A DNA stretch of 7,141 nucleotides from JAWLGW01 sp964569055 (lineage in GTDB: Bacteria > Planctomycetota > J058). Shown piece after piece: positions 1 through 6,998 of the stretch. The DNA lies in assembly GCA_964569055.1 (NCBI GenBank), contig CAZMSZ010000383.1, positions 1 through 7,141 on the forward strand, read 5' to 3'. The notes beneath the pieces are model-generated. The model worked only from the letters and a program-made list of their open reading frames with translations, did no database searches and was not told the origin of the DNA. Numbering within the stretch: position 1 is the first letter of the stretch; each line of letters opens with the position of its first letter. Made by a program: the position numbers and the translations under genes.

Positions 1-1245
<1,245 letters not shown>

Positions 1246-1292
1246 GCGCGACCCTGTGGGGTGCGCGAGCGCCGCGCGTCGGGCATGGTCGA

Positions 1293-1309
1293 GGGTCGAC
1301 CCGGTGGAG
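1293..1309 (+). promoter_or_regulatory. 10-bp palindrome and ribosome binding site ahead of selO
   Basis: GGGTCGACCC (1293-1302) is a perfect palindrome. GGAG (1306-1309) follows, six bases before the ATG at 1316, and this supports that start over the in-frame upstream start at 1256, which would add 20 atypical residues. The palindrome could be a small operator or chance; only the ribosome binding site is reasonably supported. I see no clear promoter in the 70-base gap after the uvrA paralogue, so read-through from upstream is possible. Confidence 0.5.
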
Positions 1310-1315
1310 ACCGCC

Positions 1316-2872
1316 ATGCTGAGCTTCGTGCGCCGCTTCCTCGACGACCTGCCGGGCGACCCCGACCCGAGCAACCGCCCCCGGCAGGTGCGCGGCGCGG
1401 CCTGGTCGCCGGTCGAGCCCACGCCGGTCGCGGCGCCGCGCACCTTGGCGGTCTCGCCCGAGGTGGCCGAGGCGCTCGGTCTCGGGCCCGAGGTGACCGG
1501 CTCCGAGGAGTTCGCGCAGGTGTTCGCCGGCAACCGGCGCTGGCCCGGCATGGCGCCCTACGCCGCGGCCTACGGCGGGCACCAGTTCGGCACCTGGGCC
1601 GGGCAGCTCGGGGACGGGCGGGCGATCACCCTGGGCGAGGCGGTCGCGGCCGACGGCACGGTGCAGGAGCTGCAGCTCAAGGGCGCGGGGCCGACGCCCT
1701 ACAGCCGGCGCGCCGACGGGCGCGCCGTGCTGCGCTCCTCGGTGCGCGAGTTCCTCTGCAGCGAGGCCATGCACCACCTCGGGGTCCCGACCACGCGGGC
1801 GCTCTCGCTGGTGGCCACGGGCGAGCAGGTGCTGCGCGACATGTTCTACGACGGACGCCCCGAGCTGGAGCCGGGCGCGATCGTGTGCCGCGTCGCCCCC
1901 TCCTTCTTGCGCTTCGGCAGCTACGAGCTGCCGGCCTCCCGCGGCGAGCTCGACCTGCTGCGCGCGCTGGTCGAGCACACGCTCGCGCGGCACTACCCGC
2001 ACCTGGGGCCGCTCACGAGCGCCTCGCTGGTGGCGCTGTACGAGGAGGTCGCCGAGCGGACGCTGCGCCTGGCGTTGGAGTGGCAGCGCGTGGGCTTCGT
2101 GCACGGGGTGCTCAACACCGACAACATGTCGATCCTGGGGCTCACGATCGACTACGGCCCCTACGGCTGGCTCGAGCCCTACGACCCCTCCTGGACCCCC
2201 AACACCACCGACGCGCACGGGCGCCGCTACCGGTTCGGCGCCCAGCCGGTGGTGGCGCTGTGGAACCTGGCGCGGCTGGCGGAGGCCTGGGCGCCGCTGC
2301 TGGGCGAGGTGGAGCCGTTCGAGCGGGTGCTGCAGGCGCAGGCGGACGCGCTCCCCGGGCGCGAGCTCGCCATGTGGCGCGCGCGGCTCGGCCTTCAGGC
2401 GAGCGACGCCGGCGCGGGCGACGACCCCGACCTCGTCGAGGCGCTCCTGACCGTGCTCGGCGAGGTCGAGCTGGACTACACCCTGTTCTTCCGCGGGCTC
2501 GCCGCCGTGCCGCCGGCCGGCGCGGACGCCGAGCTGCTCGCGCCGCTGCGCCCGGCCTGGTACGCCGAGCCCACCGCCGAGCACGACGCGCTGGCCGCCG
2601 CCTGGGTGCGGAGCTGGCTGGCGCGGATCGGGCCCGACCCCGCGCGGCGCCAGGCCATGAACCGGGTCAACCCCAGGTTCGTGCTGCGCAACTGGCTCGC
2701 GCAGCAGGCGATCGACCGCGCGGCCGAGGGCGACCCGAGCGGGATCACCGAGCTGCTCGAGGTGCTCCGCCGCCCCTACGACGAGCAGCCGGGCCAGGAG
2801 GCGTTCGCCGCGCGGCGACCCGAGTGGGCGCGCCACCGCGCCGGCTGCTCCATGCTGTCGTGCAGCAGCTGA
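1316..2872 (+). CDS. selO: Protein adenylyltransferase SelO (YdiU/UPF0061 family pseudokinase)
   Basis: This 518-residue protein is a SelO-family enzyme (E. coli YdiU has 478). The family has a protein-kinase fold with ATP bound inverted and transfers AMP to Ser, Thr or Tyr of proteins, with a role in redox homeostasis. Visible motifs are YGGHQFG (86-92), GQLGDGRA (96-103), LKGAGPTPYSR with nucleotide-binding K122, SSVREFL with E145, RVAPSFLRFG with R192 and R199, NTDNM with likely catalytic base D269 and metal ligand N270, and DYGPYG with metal ligand D279. The K-E (23) and R-R (7) spacings match those of characterised SelO. MNRVNPRFVLRNWLAQ (448 on) is the conserved C-terminal block. The protein ends CSMLSCSS, so C516 sits three from the end, where animal SelO carries selenocysteine; its codon here is TGC, so no recoding is needed. 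The activation-loop Cys known from E. coli is replaced by P295. The ATG at 1316 is chosen for its GGAG and because the protein then begins MLSFV, like YdiU. The next gene starts 22 bases downstream. Confidence 0.95.
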   Translation: MLSFVRRFLDDLPGDPDPSNRPRQVRGAAWSPVEPTPVAAPRTLAVSPEVAEALGLGPEVTGSEEFAQVFAGNRRWPGMAPYAAAYGGHQFGTWAGQLGDGRAITLGEAVAADGTVQELQLKGAGPTPYSRRADGRAVLRSSVREFLCSEAMHHLGVPTTRALSLVATGEQVLRDMFYDGRPELEPGAIVCRVAPSFLRFGSYELPASRGELDLLRALVEHTLARHYPHLGPLTSASLVALYEEVAERTLRLALEWQRVGFVHGVLNTDNMSILGLTIDYGPYGWLEPYDPSWTPNTTDAHGRRYRFGAQPVVALWNLARLAEAWAPLLGEVEPFERVLQAQADALPGRELAMWRARLGLQASDAGAGDDPDLVEALLTVLGEVELDYTLFFRGLAAVPPAGADAELLAPLRPAWYAEPTAEHDALAAAWVRSWLARIGPDPARRQAMNRVNPRFVLRNWLAQQAIDRAAEGDPSGITELLEVLRRPYDEQPGQEAFAARRPEWARHRAGCSMLSCSS

Positions 2873-2894
2873 GCCGGCCGTCTATCATGCGCCG

Positions 2895-4097
2895 GTGCGC
2901 ATTCTCCTCGTCGGCGCCAGCCCGCAGCTCGGCAGCCTGTCTCGCTCGCTCGCCGCGCTGAAGTACGAGGTGTGGGTGACGCGCGAGGCGCCGCCGGCGG
3001 GCCTGGGCGCGGCGCGCCGGGCGTCGGCCTGGGCCAGCGACGGGACCCGCCTGGTCGACCTCGTGCGGCGGGAGCGGATCGAGACCGTCGTGCTCCTCGC
3101 CGCCAGCGGCGGCCGGCTCGGGCGGAGCTTCTCGAGCGCGGGGTTCCGCGAGCCGCCGCTGTCGCACGTGCGCGACGTGCGGCAAGCCCTGGCGCGCAGC
3201 GGCCTGCACCAGGCCAAGCTGCTGGCGCTCCACCTGCCCGAGGCCTTGCCCCTGCCGATCGCCGCGGGGCCCCCCGCCTGCCAGGCGTGCGGCGCCTGCT
3301 GCTACTCGCGCCGGCTGCGCTGGGTGCTGCTCAACCCGGGCGACTTCGAGCGGCTCGGCCCGGAGCGGGCGGAGCGGCTGACCGTCGAGCACCAGGAGGG
3401 CACGTTCATGCGCATGGTGGACGGTCGCTGCGCCGCCCTGGGCGTGGTGGACGGCGGCTACGCCTGCACGATCTACGAGGCGCGCCCCACCCCGTGCCGC
3501 GGCTTCGAGCGCGGCACGCCCGACTGCGAGAAGGCGCAGCAGGTCCGCTGGCGCGTCGGCCGGACCGCCGCGCCTGCCTCGTCCGCGATCCTGGGCTGGA
3601 CGCCCGGCGTCGTGCACGCGCTGCTCGAGCAGCCGGCCGAGGACGACGTCGCGCGGCTGGCGCTCCTGGGCTCGCCAGGTGCGCTGCGCGGACCGCGCGA
3701 CCTCGACGCCGGCCCGGGCGACGACGCGGTCGCCCTGGGCGCCGGCCCGATCGGGCTCGCCACCACCGCGCCCCGGCAGGCGCTCCTGCTGCGCCTCACC
3801 GACGGGCCCGGGCTCCTGCTGGCCGCCCCGGGCGCCGTGGCCGTGGCCCGCCCGCCCCGCGCCGAGGCCGCGGCGGCGGCCCTGGCCGCCTTCGCGCGGA
3901 CGGCCGGCTGCACCCCCGACGCGGTGTTCGCGCTCGCCCTGCCCGCCCCCGGTCACCCCGACAGCGCCGCGCCGCTGGTGGAAGCGCTCACCGAGGCCGG
4001 GGCCGGTCGGGTCGAGCCCGCCGAGACGGCGTCGGTCCGCGAGGCCCTCCTCGCGCGCCTGCCGGTCCGCGTGCCGCCCACCCTGCGCGCGGTGTAG
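2895..4097 (+). CDS. Composite protein: degenerate Rossmann-like N-terminus, YkgJ-type CxxCxxCC metal-binding domain, unknown C-terminal domain
   Basis: This 400-residue protein has three parts. Residues 1-120 look like the start of an NAD-dependent epimerase/short-chain dehydrogenase: MRILLVGASPQLG, then LVDLVRRERIETVVLLAAS (53-71) and a helix-strand pair ending near 115. The usual GxxGxxG reads G7-x2-P10-x2-G13, and no YxxxK site follows, so dinucleotide chemistry is doubtful. Residues 129-211 match the zinc/iron-chelating CxxCxxCC (YkgJ) family: CQACGACC (C129, C132, C135, C136), C179, C191, IYEARPTPCRGF (C201) and C211. Family members bind metal; their reaction is unknown. Residues 230-400 are rich in Ala, Gly and Pro at first, then show alternating strands and helices that I cannot assign; C339 is the only cysteine there. 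The start is GTG at 2895, giving a clean Rossmann beginning; no Shine-Dalgarno is visible, and the ATG at 2887 is out of frame. The gene lies 22 bases after selO, suggesting co-transcription and perhaps coupled translation. A cytoplasmic location is inferred from the lack of a signal peptide. Confidence 0.85.
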   Translation: MRILLVGASPQLGSLSRSLAALKYEVWVTREAPPAGLGAARRASAWASDGTRLVDLVRRERIETVVLLAASGGRLGRSFSSAGFREPPLSHVRDVRQALARSGLHQAKLLALHLPEALPLPIAAGPPACQACGACCYSRRLRWVLLNPGDFERLGPERAERLTVEHQEGTFMRMVDGRCAALGVVDGGYACTIYEARPTPCRGFERGTPDCEKAQQVRWRVGRTAAPASSAILGWTPGVVHALLEQPAEDDVARLALLGSPGALRGPRDLDAGPGDDAVALGAGPIGLATTAPRQALLLRLTDGPGLLLAAPGAVAVARPPRAEAAAAALAAFARTAGCTPDAVFALALPAPGHPDSAAPLVEALTEAGAGRVEPAETASVREALLARLPVRVPPTLRAV

Positions 4098-4098
4098 C

Positions 4099-4111
4099 GT
4101 CCCGATCGGAC
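4099..4111. promoter_or_regulatory. GTCC-N5-GGAC palindromic element, copy 1
   Basis: GTCC-CGATC-GGAC begins one base after the stop codon of the preceding gene and is followed by GGG. Its core CCGATCGG is itself a perfect 8-bp palindrome. The same arms with the same five-base spacing occur twice more just before the next start codon. It may be an operator half of a looped or upstream-activator arrangement, or a small post-stop hairpin; it has no T-tract, so it is not an evident terminator. Confidence 0.45.
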
Positions 4112-4175
4112 GGGCGCTCCCTCCAGATCCTGAAATCCACGCACGGATGCGCCTGCGCGGGCGGTAGATCCGGCG

Positions 4176-4191
4176 CGGCCCCCGCCTTGCA
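4176..4191 (+). promoter_or_regulatory. Candidate sigma-54 (-24/-12) promoter for the toroid lipoprotein
   Basis: The spacer holds GG (4177-4178), exactly ten bases, then GC (4189-4190) inside TTGCA (4187-4191), the spacing needed for sigma-54. Compared with TGGCACG-N4-TTGCW, the -12 box is perfect; the -24 box keeps GG, C and one further C but differs at the first T, the A and the final G. Transcription would begin near 4202, giving a leader of about 76 bases. Palindrome copy 1 would then be about 97 bases upstream, a normal place for an activator site. In such GC-rich DNA a match like this can be chance. I found no convincing sigma-70 promoter here. Confidence 0.3.
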
Positions 4192-4225
4192 CTTTGGCTC
4201 CCCCAAAGGACCCGCGGCTCGGTCG

Positions 4226-4246
4226 ATCCGTCCGATTTGGACGGGT
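4226..4246 (+). promoter_or_regulatory. GTCC-N5-GGAC element copy 2, within a leader hairpin
   Basis: GTCC-GATTT-GGAC (4230-4242) sits inside a longer inverted repeat, CCGTCC (4228-4233) and GGACGG (4239-4244), loop GATTT. In RNA two more pairs (one of them U-G) would extend the stem to eight. It shares CGTCC-N5-GGACGGG exactly with copy 1. Its centre is 17 bases from that of copy 3. It could be a regulator binding site, an mRNA leader structure, or both. Confidence 0.45.
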
Positions 4247-4259
4247 GTCCGATCCGGAC
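4247..4259 (+). promoter_or_regulatory. GTCC-N5-GGAC element, copy 3
   Basis: GTCC-GATCC-GGAC ends eight bases before the ribosome binding site of the downstream lipoprotein gene. It also reads as GTCCG-ATC-CGGAC. Over 14 bases it matches copy 2 at 12 positions. This position would let a bound protein or a folded leader block transcription or ribosome entry. Confidence 0.45.
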
Positions 4260-4266
4260 GCACTCC

Positions 4267-4274
4267 TGGAGGAG
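4267..4274 (+). promoter_or_regulatory. Strong ribosome binding site for the toroid lipoprotein
   Basis: TGGAGGAG contains GGAGG (4268-4272) five bases before the ATG at 4278. It fixes this start rather than the in-frame ATG at 4194, which would put 28 charged residues in front of the signal peptide. Confidence 0.8.
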
Positions 4275-4277
4275 CTC

Positions 4278-6134
4278 ATGCGCCCCCTCACCTTCGCGCT
4301 CGCGTTCACGACCTCCCTGCTGCTGCTCGGCTGCGGCTCGTCCTCGGGCGGCGGCTCCGCCTCGACGGCGGCCGGCGTGTCGAGCCAGACCCCGAGCGGG
4401 CCCGCCCCCTCGGCGGGCACCGGCCCGCTGGCCCAGAAGGCCGAGGTCTTCGAGCAGCTCATGGCCGATCAGCACCTCGGCCTGGGGCAGGTGCAGGACG
4501 TGCGCGTCGACCCGATCACCGGCGTGGTCCAGCGCCTGGGCGGCGCGCCGAGCCGCGCGCTGTGGACGGGGATCTACGCCGGCTCCCAGGCCATGCGCTA
4601 CCGCGCGACCAGCGACCCGCGGGCGCTGGACCGCCTCGAGGACGCGCTGTGGACCCTGCACCAGCTCCACGAGATCACCGGGCTCCCCGGCGTGATCGCG
4701 CGCGGGTTCGACCTGCCCACGATCGAGACCCAGGGCTTCCCCGGCCAGGGCAGCCTCTCGCAATACAACTACAACCAGGGGAAGACCAGCCGCGACCAGT
4801 ACGCCGGCTGGTTCTACGGGATCGCCCAGGGCTTCGACCTCGTGCAGGACCCCACGCTGCGGGCGGCCCTCGAGGCCGACGTGCGCGCGGTGTGCGACAA
4901 GCTCATGGCGGACGACCTCAGGATGCGCACGCCCTGGGGGCCGCAGGGGACGGTCGAGACGTTCTTCACCCTGCGCCCCGACGACTTCTACCAGGACCAG
5001 ATCAACGCCCAGACCTGGGCCACCGTGGACGACTTCCCCTTCAACCTGCTCGCCAAGTCGGTGCCCTACTCGCAGCCGCTGGCGGACGCGATCAAGACCG
5101 CCCCGATCCCGCCGATCCGCGCGGGCGAGGGGCTGCGGGCGGTGTTCTTCTTCACGGTCGCCGAGCACGTCACGGGCGACCCGCGCTACGCCGCGTTCAA
5201 GCGCGACCTGCTCCACCAGCGCGGCTACCTCGACATCATGGAGAAGTACGGCACGATCATCGACGACCTGCTCTACGGCCGGAACATGCAGGTGGTCGAG
5301 GACACGGTCCGTCAGCTCGTGCTGGCGATCGGCCACGTGCTGCAGGCCTACCTGCAGGCGACCGGCCAGTCGGCGGTCGTGACCCAGTTCCTGGTGCCGC
5401 TCGCCACCCAGGGCCTGAGCGGCTGGCTGGCGGACGCCCTGGTCGACACGCTCGACTGGCTGCACGACCCCAACAACCAGCCGGCCCTGCAGCGGATCGT
5501 CCAGCGCGCGCAGATCGCGGTGTTGATCCTGAGCGCGATCGGCCAGGCCCCGCTGGCCCAGAAGCTCCAGCAGGCGCTCCAGCAGTACGGCCCGCACCTC
5601 AGCCACCAGGGGCTGATCGACTTCGCCCGCACGGTCCGCTCGCACCTCGGCACGAACCTGACCATGCTCCCGCTCTCCGCCATGATCCGGCTCGAGACCG
5701 ACCCCGCGGTCGTGGCCCGCTACCGGGGCCTGATCGACCGCGAGTGGGACTACCTGCGCGACGACCACAACCCGATCGTGAACCTGCTCCACGCCGGCTA
5801 CGGTGTGGCCGCTGGCCCCAACGACGTGACCCACTCGGTCGAGGAGCTGTTCAACTTCCCCACCGACCTGCGCATGCGCGAGGTCGACAACAGCAACTGG
5901 CCGGGCCTGGTGGTCAGCCCCTGGCCCGACCGCATGGGCAAGGTCGGCGAGCACGCCCTGGTCCCGGGCTACTTCCCGATCCACCACCGCGCGCCCGACA
6001 TCTTCCCTTGGCGCGGCCACCCGCGCCGGATCAAGAGCGGTTACGACGACCCCACCCTCCACGTCGCGCCGCTCGGCTACCTGTCGGCCTACTGGCTGGC
6101 GCGCGAGGTGGGCGCGATCGGGCCCAGCGACTGA
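4278..6134 (+). CDS. Predicted lipoprotein with alpha/alpha-toroid (six-hairpin glycosidase-like) body, function unknown
   Basis: This 618-residue exported protein starts with a lipoprotein signal peptide (RPLTFALAF, then LLLLGC with lipidated C19) and a Ser/Gly/Pro-rich linker to about residue 50. The +2 residue is Gly, not Asp, so outer-membrane sorting is plausible under the E. coli rule. The body is helical with aromatic, acidic loop motifs spaced as in alpha/alpha-barrel proteins: WTGIYAGSQAMRY (96 on), KTSRDQYAGWFYG (169-181), YQDQINAQTW, TNLTMLPLSAMIRLE (459 on), DDHNPIVNLLHAGYG (495 on), VDNSNWPG (536-543) and RAPDIFPWRGHP (571 on). I recall similar uncharacterised proteins in environmental high-GC bacteria, but no proven substrate. 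Residues about 327-455 form a Gln- and Leu-rich amphipathic helical stretch that interrupts this pattern and looks like an insertion. Acid pairs and Trp/Tyr loops would suit a saccharide-binding or lyase-like site, but no catalytic residue can be named. It has its own leader with repeated palindromes. Fold assignment is moderate; export is strong. Confidence 0.85.
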   Translation: MRPLTFALAFTTSLLLLGCGSSSGGGSASTAAGVSSQTPSGPAPSAGTGPLAQKAEVFEQLMADQHLGLGQVQDVRVDPITGVVQRLGGAPSRALWTGIYAGSQAMRYRATSDPRALDRLEDALWTLHQLHEITGLPGVIARGFDLPTIETQGFPGQGSLSQYNYNQGKTSRDQYAGWFYGIAQGFDLVQDPTLRAALEADVRAVCDKLMADDLRMRTPWGPQGTVETFFTLRPDDFYQDQINAQTWATVDDFPFNLLAKSVPYSQPLADAIKTAPIPPIRAGEGLRAVFFFTVAEHVTGDPRYAAFKRDLLHQRGYLDIMEKYGTIIDDLLYGRNMQVVEDTVRQLVLAIGHVLQAYLQATGQSAVVTQFLVPLATQGLSGWLADALVDTLDWLHDPNNQPALQRIVQRAQIAVLILSAIGQAPLAQKLQQALQQYGPHLSHQGLIDFARTVRSHLGTNLTMLPLSAMIRLETDPAVVARYRGLIDREWDYLRDDHNPIVNLLHAGYGVAAGPNDVTHSVEELFNFPTDLRMREVDNSNWPGLVVSPWPDRMGKVGEHALVPGYFPIHHRAPDIFPWRGHPRRIKSGYDDPTLHVAPLGYLSAYWLAREVGAIGPSD

Positions 6135-6240
6135 CGGACGCGGCCGCTACCAGAACTTCCACCAGGGCTTGGTGATCCGGAACGCGCGCGGCGCGCTGCG
6201 GCTCGGGTCCATTTCGCGTCGCCTGGCGCGTGTCGCGCGC
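6135..6240. other. Convergent intergenic spacer with a weak LGFP-like plus-strand reading
   Basis: These 106 bases separate the ends of two convergent genes. Small inverted repeats are CACCA/TGGTG (6160-6174) and GCGCG/CGCGC (6226-6238), the latter just past the stop of the minus-strand gene; neither has a T-tract, so no intrinsic terminator is clear. On the plus strand, the frame one base ahead of the lipoprotein reads TDGRGRYQNFHQG and then RGALRLGSI from about 6130 to 6213, which resembles an LGFP cell-wall repeat. It has no good start or stop of its own and may be a decayed or frameshifted remnant, or chance. Confidence 0.35.
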
Positions 6241-6858
6241 TCAGTCCTCCTCGGGGGGCGGGTCGTAGAACGCCTCGCCGAACAGGACCTTCACGTACTT
6301 CTCGAGGCCGCCCTCGCTCCCAGCGATTCGCCACACGTCGTAGGCGAGCTGGCAGACGAGCAGCGCGGCCGTGTAGGCCAGGTCGGCCTCTCCGAGGTCG
6401 GTGCCCCGGCGGCGAGCGAGCCCGTACGCCGCGTGCACGTAGACCGACAGCGCCGAGCCGACGTCGATCCAGCCCAGCGTGGGCTGGAGGTGACGAGGCA
6501 CCACGCCCGAGCGGTTGAGCTCGCCGAAGCTGACGTGCGCCAGGAACGAGGCCGCGGGGCCGGCCACGTGGAAGGCGGCCTCCTCGCCCCGGCTCGGCTC
6601 GCGCTCGAAGGAGGCGGTGGTCAGGCCCATGTGGAGCCGACCGTCCTCGTCGCGGCAGGGGAGGACCTCGAGGTCGATCGACTCGGCGCCGAGCTGGGCG
6701 GCCGCGGCGGCGTGTCCGGCCTCGTGGATCCCGACCGCCGCGAGCCAGCCCGCGGCGACGTTGAGCGGCAGGGCGGCCTTCGCGAAGGAAGAGGGATCCT
6801 CGAGCACCCGGCAGCCCGAGGTGAACAGCAGGGCGAGGACGAGGGCGAGGGGTCGCAC
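6241..6858 (-). CDS. Putative M50-like HExxH metalloprotease with lipoprotein-type signal
   Basis: This 205-residue protein begins with a hydrophobic signal (RPLALVLALLFTSGC) whose C16 fits a relaxed lipobox (-3 is Thr, not Leu). A second hydrophobic segment leads into HEAGH (45-49), the zinc-binding HExxH motif, followed by AAAAAQLGA as in site-2 protease (M50) helices. VAGPAAS (98-104) parallels the M50 GPxxN region, and WIDVGSALSVY with D132 may supply the third zinc ligand in place of the usual LDG. A further hydrophobic stretch lies near 159-178 (LAYTAALLVCQLAYDVW), and the tail is acidic (PPPEED). The start is GTG at 6858, with GGAG eight bases upstream; the frame stays open to 7071, but that extension is Arg-rich, not protein-like, and would bury the signal peptide. 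It may be a lipid-anchored or simply membrane-embedded M50 relative. The HExxH motif is certain; activity and substrate are unknown. It stands alone, convergent with the toroid lipoprotein gene. Confidence 0.78.
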   Translation of the reverse strand: MRPLALVLALLFTSGCRVLEDPSSFAKAALPLNVAAGWLAAVGIHEAGHAAAAAQLGAESIDLEVLPCRDEDGRLHMGLTTASFEREPSRGEEAAFHVAGPAASFLAHVSFGELNRSGVVPRHLQPTLGWIDVGSALSVYVHAAYGLARRRGTDLGEADLAYTAALLVCQLAYDVWRIAGSEGGLEKYVKVLFGEAFYDPPPEED

Positions 6859-6866
6859 CAGCGGCG

Positions 6867-6870
6867 CTCC
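6867..6870 (-). promoter_or_regulatory. Ribosome binding site deciding the GTG start of the M50-like gene
   Basis: On the minus strand GGAG lies eight bases before the GTG at 6858. Together with the signal peptide that follows at once, it selects this start over the open frame reaching 7071. Confidence 0.55.
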
Positions 6871-6885
6871 AGCCGGCCGCGGCCC

Positions 6886-6906
6886 CCCGCGCGCGGTTCG
6901 CGCGGG
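6886..6906 (-). repeat. 8-bp perfect inverted repeat in the leader of the M50-like gene
   Basis: CCCGCGCG and CGCGCGGG flank a five-base loop (AACCG on the minus strand), 27 bases before the GTG start. All eight pairs are G-C, so the RNA stem would be very stable. It could affect leader folding and translation; there is no U-tract to make it a terminator. Confidence 0.45.
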
Positions 6907-6980
6907 CTCGCGGTCGGTCCGCGGCGGCGGACGCGCGCTCCGTGCCCGAACGCGCCCGCCGCGCACGCGACGCTTGAGCG

Positions 6981-6998
6981 CGCTCGCGACCGCGAGCG
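6981..6998. repeat. 7-bp perfect inverted repeat
   Basis: CGCTCGC and GCGAGCG flank the four bases GACC. It lies about 125 bases upstream of the M50-like gene in non-coding DNA. It may be an operator or structured RNA, or a chance product of high GC content. Confidence 0.35.

Noticed and set aside
2861..2872. Selenocysteine recoding at the end of selO
   Set aside because: The position three from the end is a TGC cysteine codon, and the TGA directly after the two Ser codons is the normal stop.
2887..2961. ATG at 2887 as the start of the gene after selO
   Set aside because: It is out of frame with the Rossmann and CxxCxxCC coding frame; GTG at 2895 is in frame.
2745..6062. Very long antisense open frame (about 1100 codons) across two genes and a spacer
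   Set aside because: High third-position GC on the plus strand removes stop codons from the antisense frame. Its translation is low-complexity Arg/Gly/Ala/Val with no motifs, while the plus strand encodes clear domains.
2972..6175. Long plus-strand frame out of phase with the YkgJ-type and toroid genes
   Set aside because: Arg/Pro/Ala-rich shadow crossing a spacer with regulatory features; the other phase has family motifs.
6183..6196. GCGCGC/GCGCGC run as a terminator for the toroid gene
   Set aside because: The loop would be a single base and no T-tract follows.
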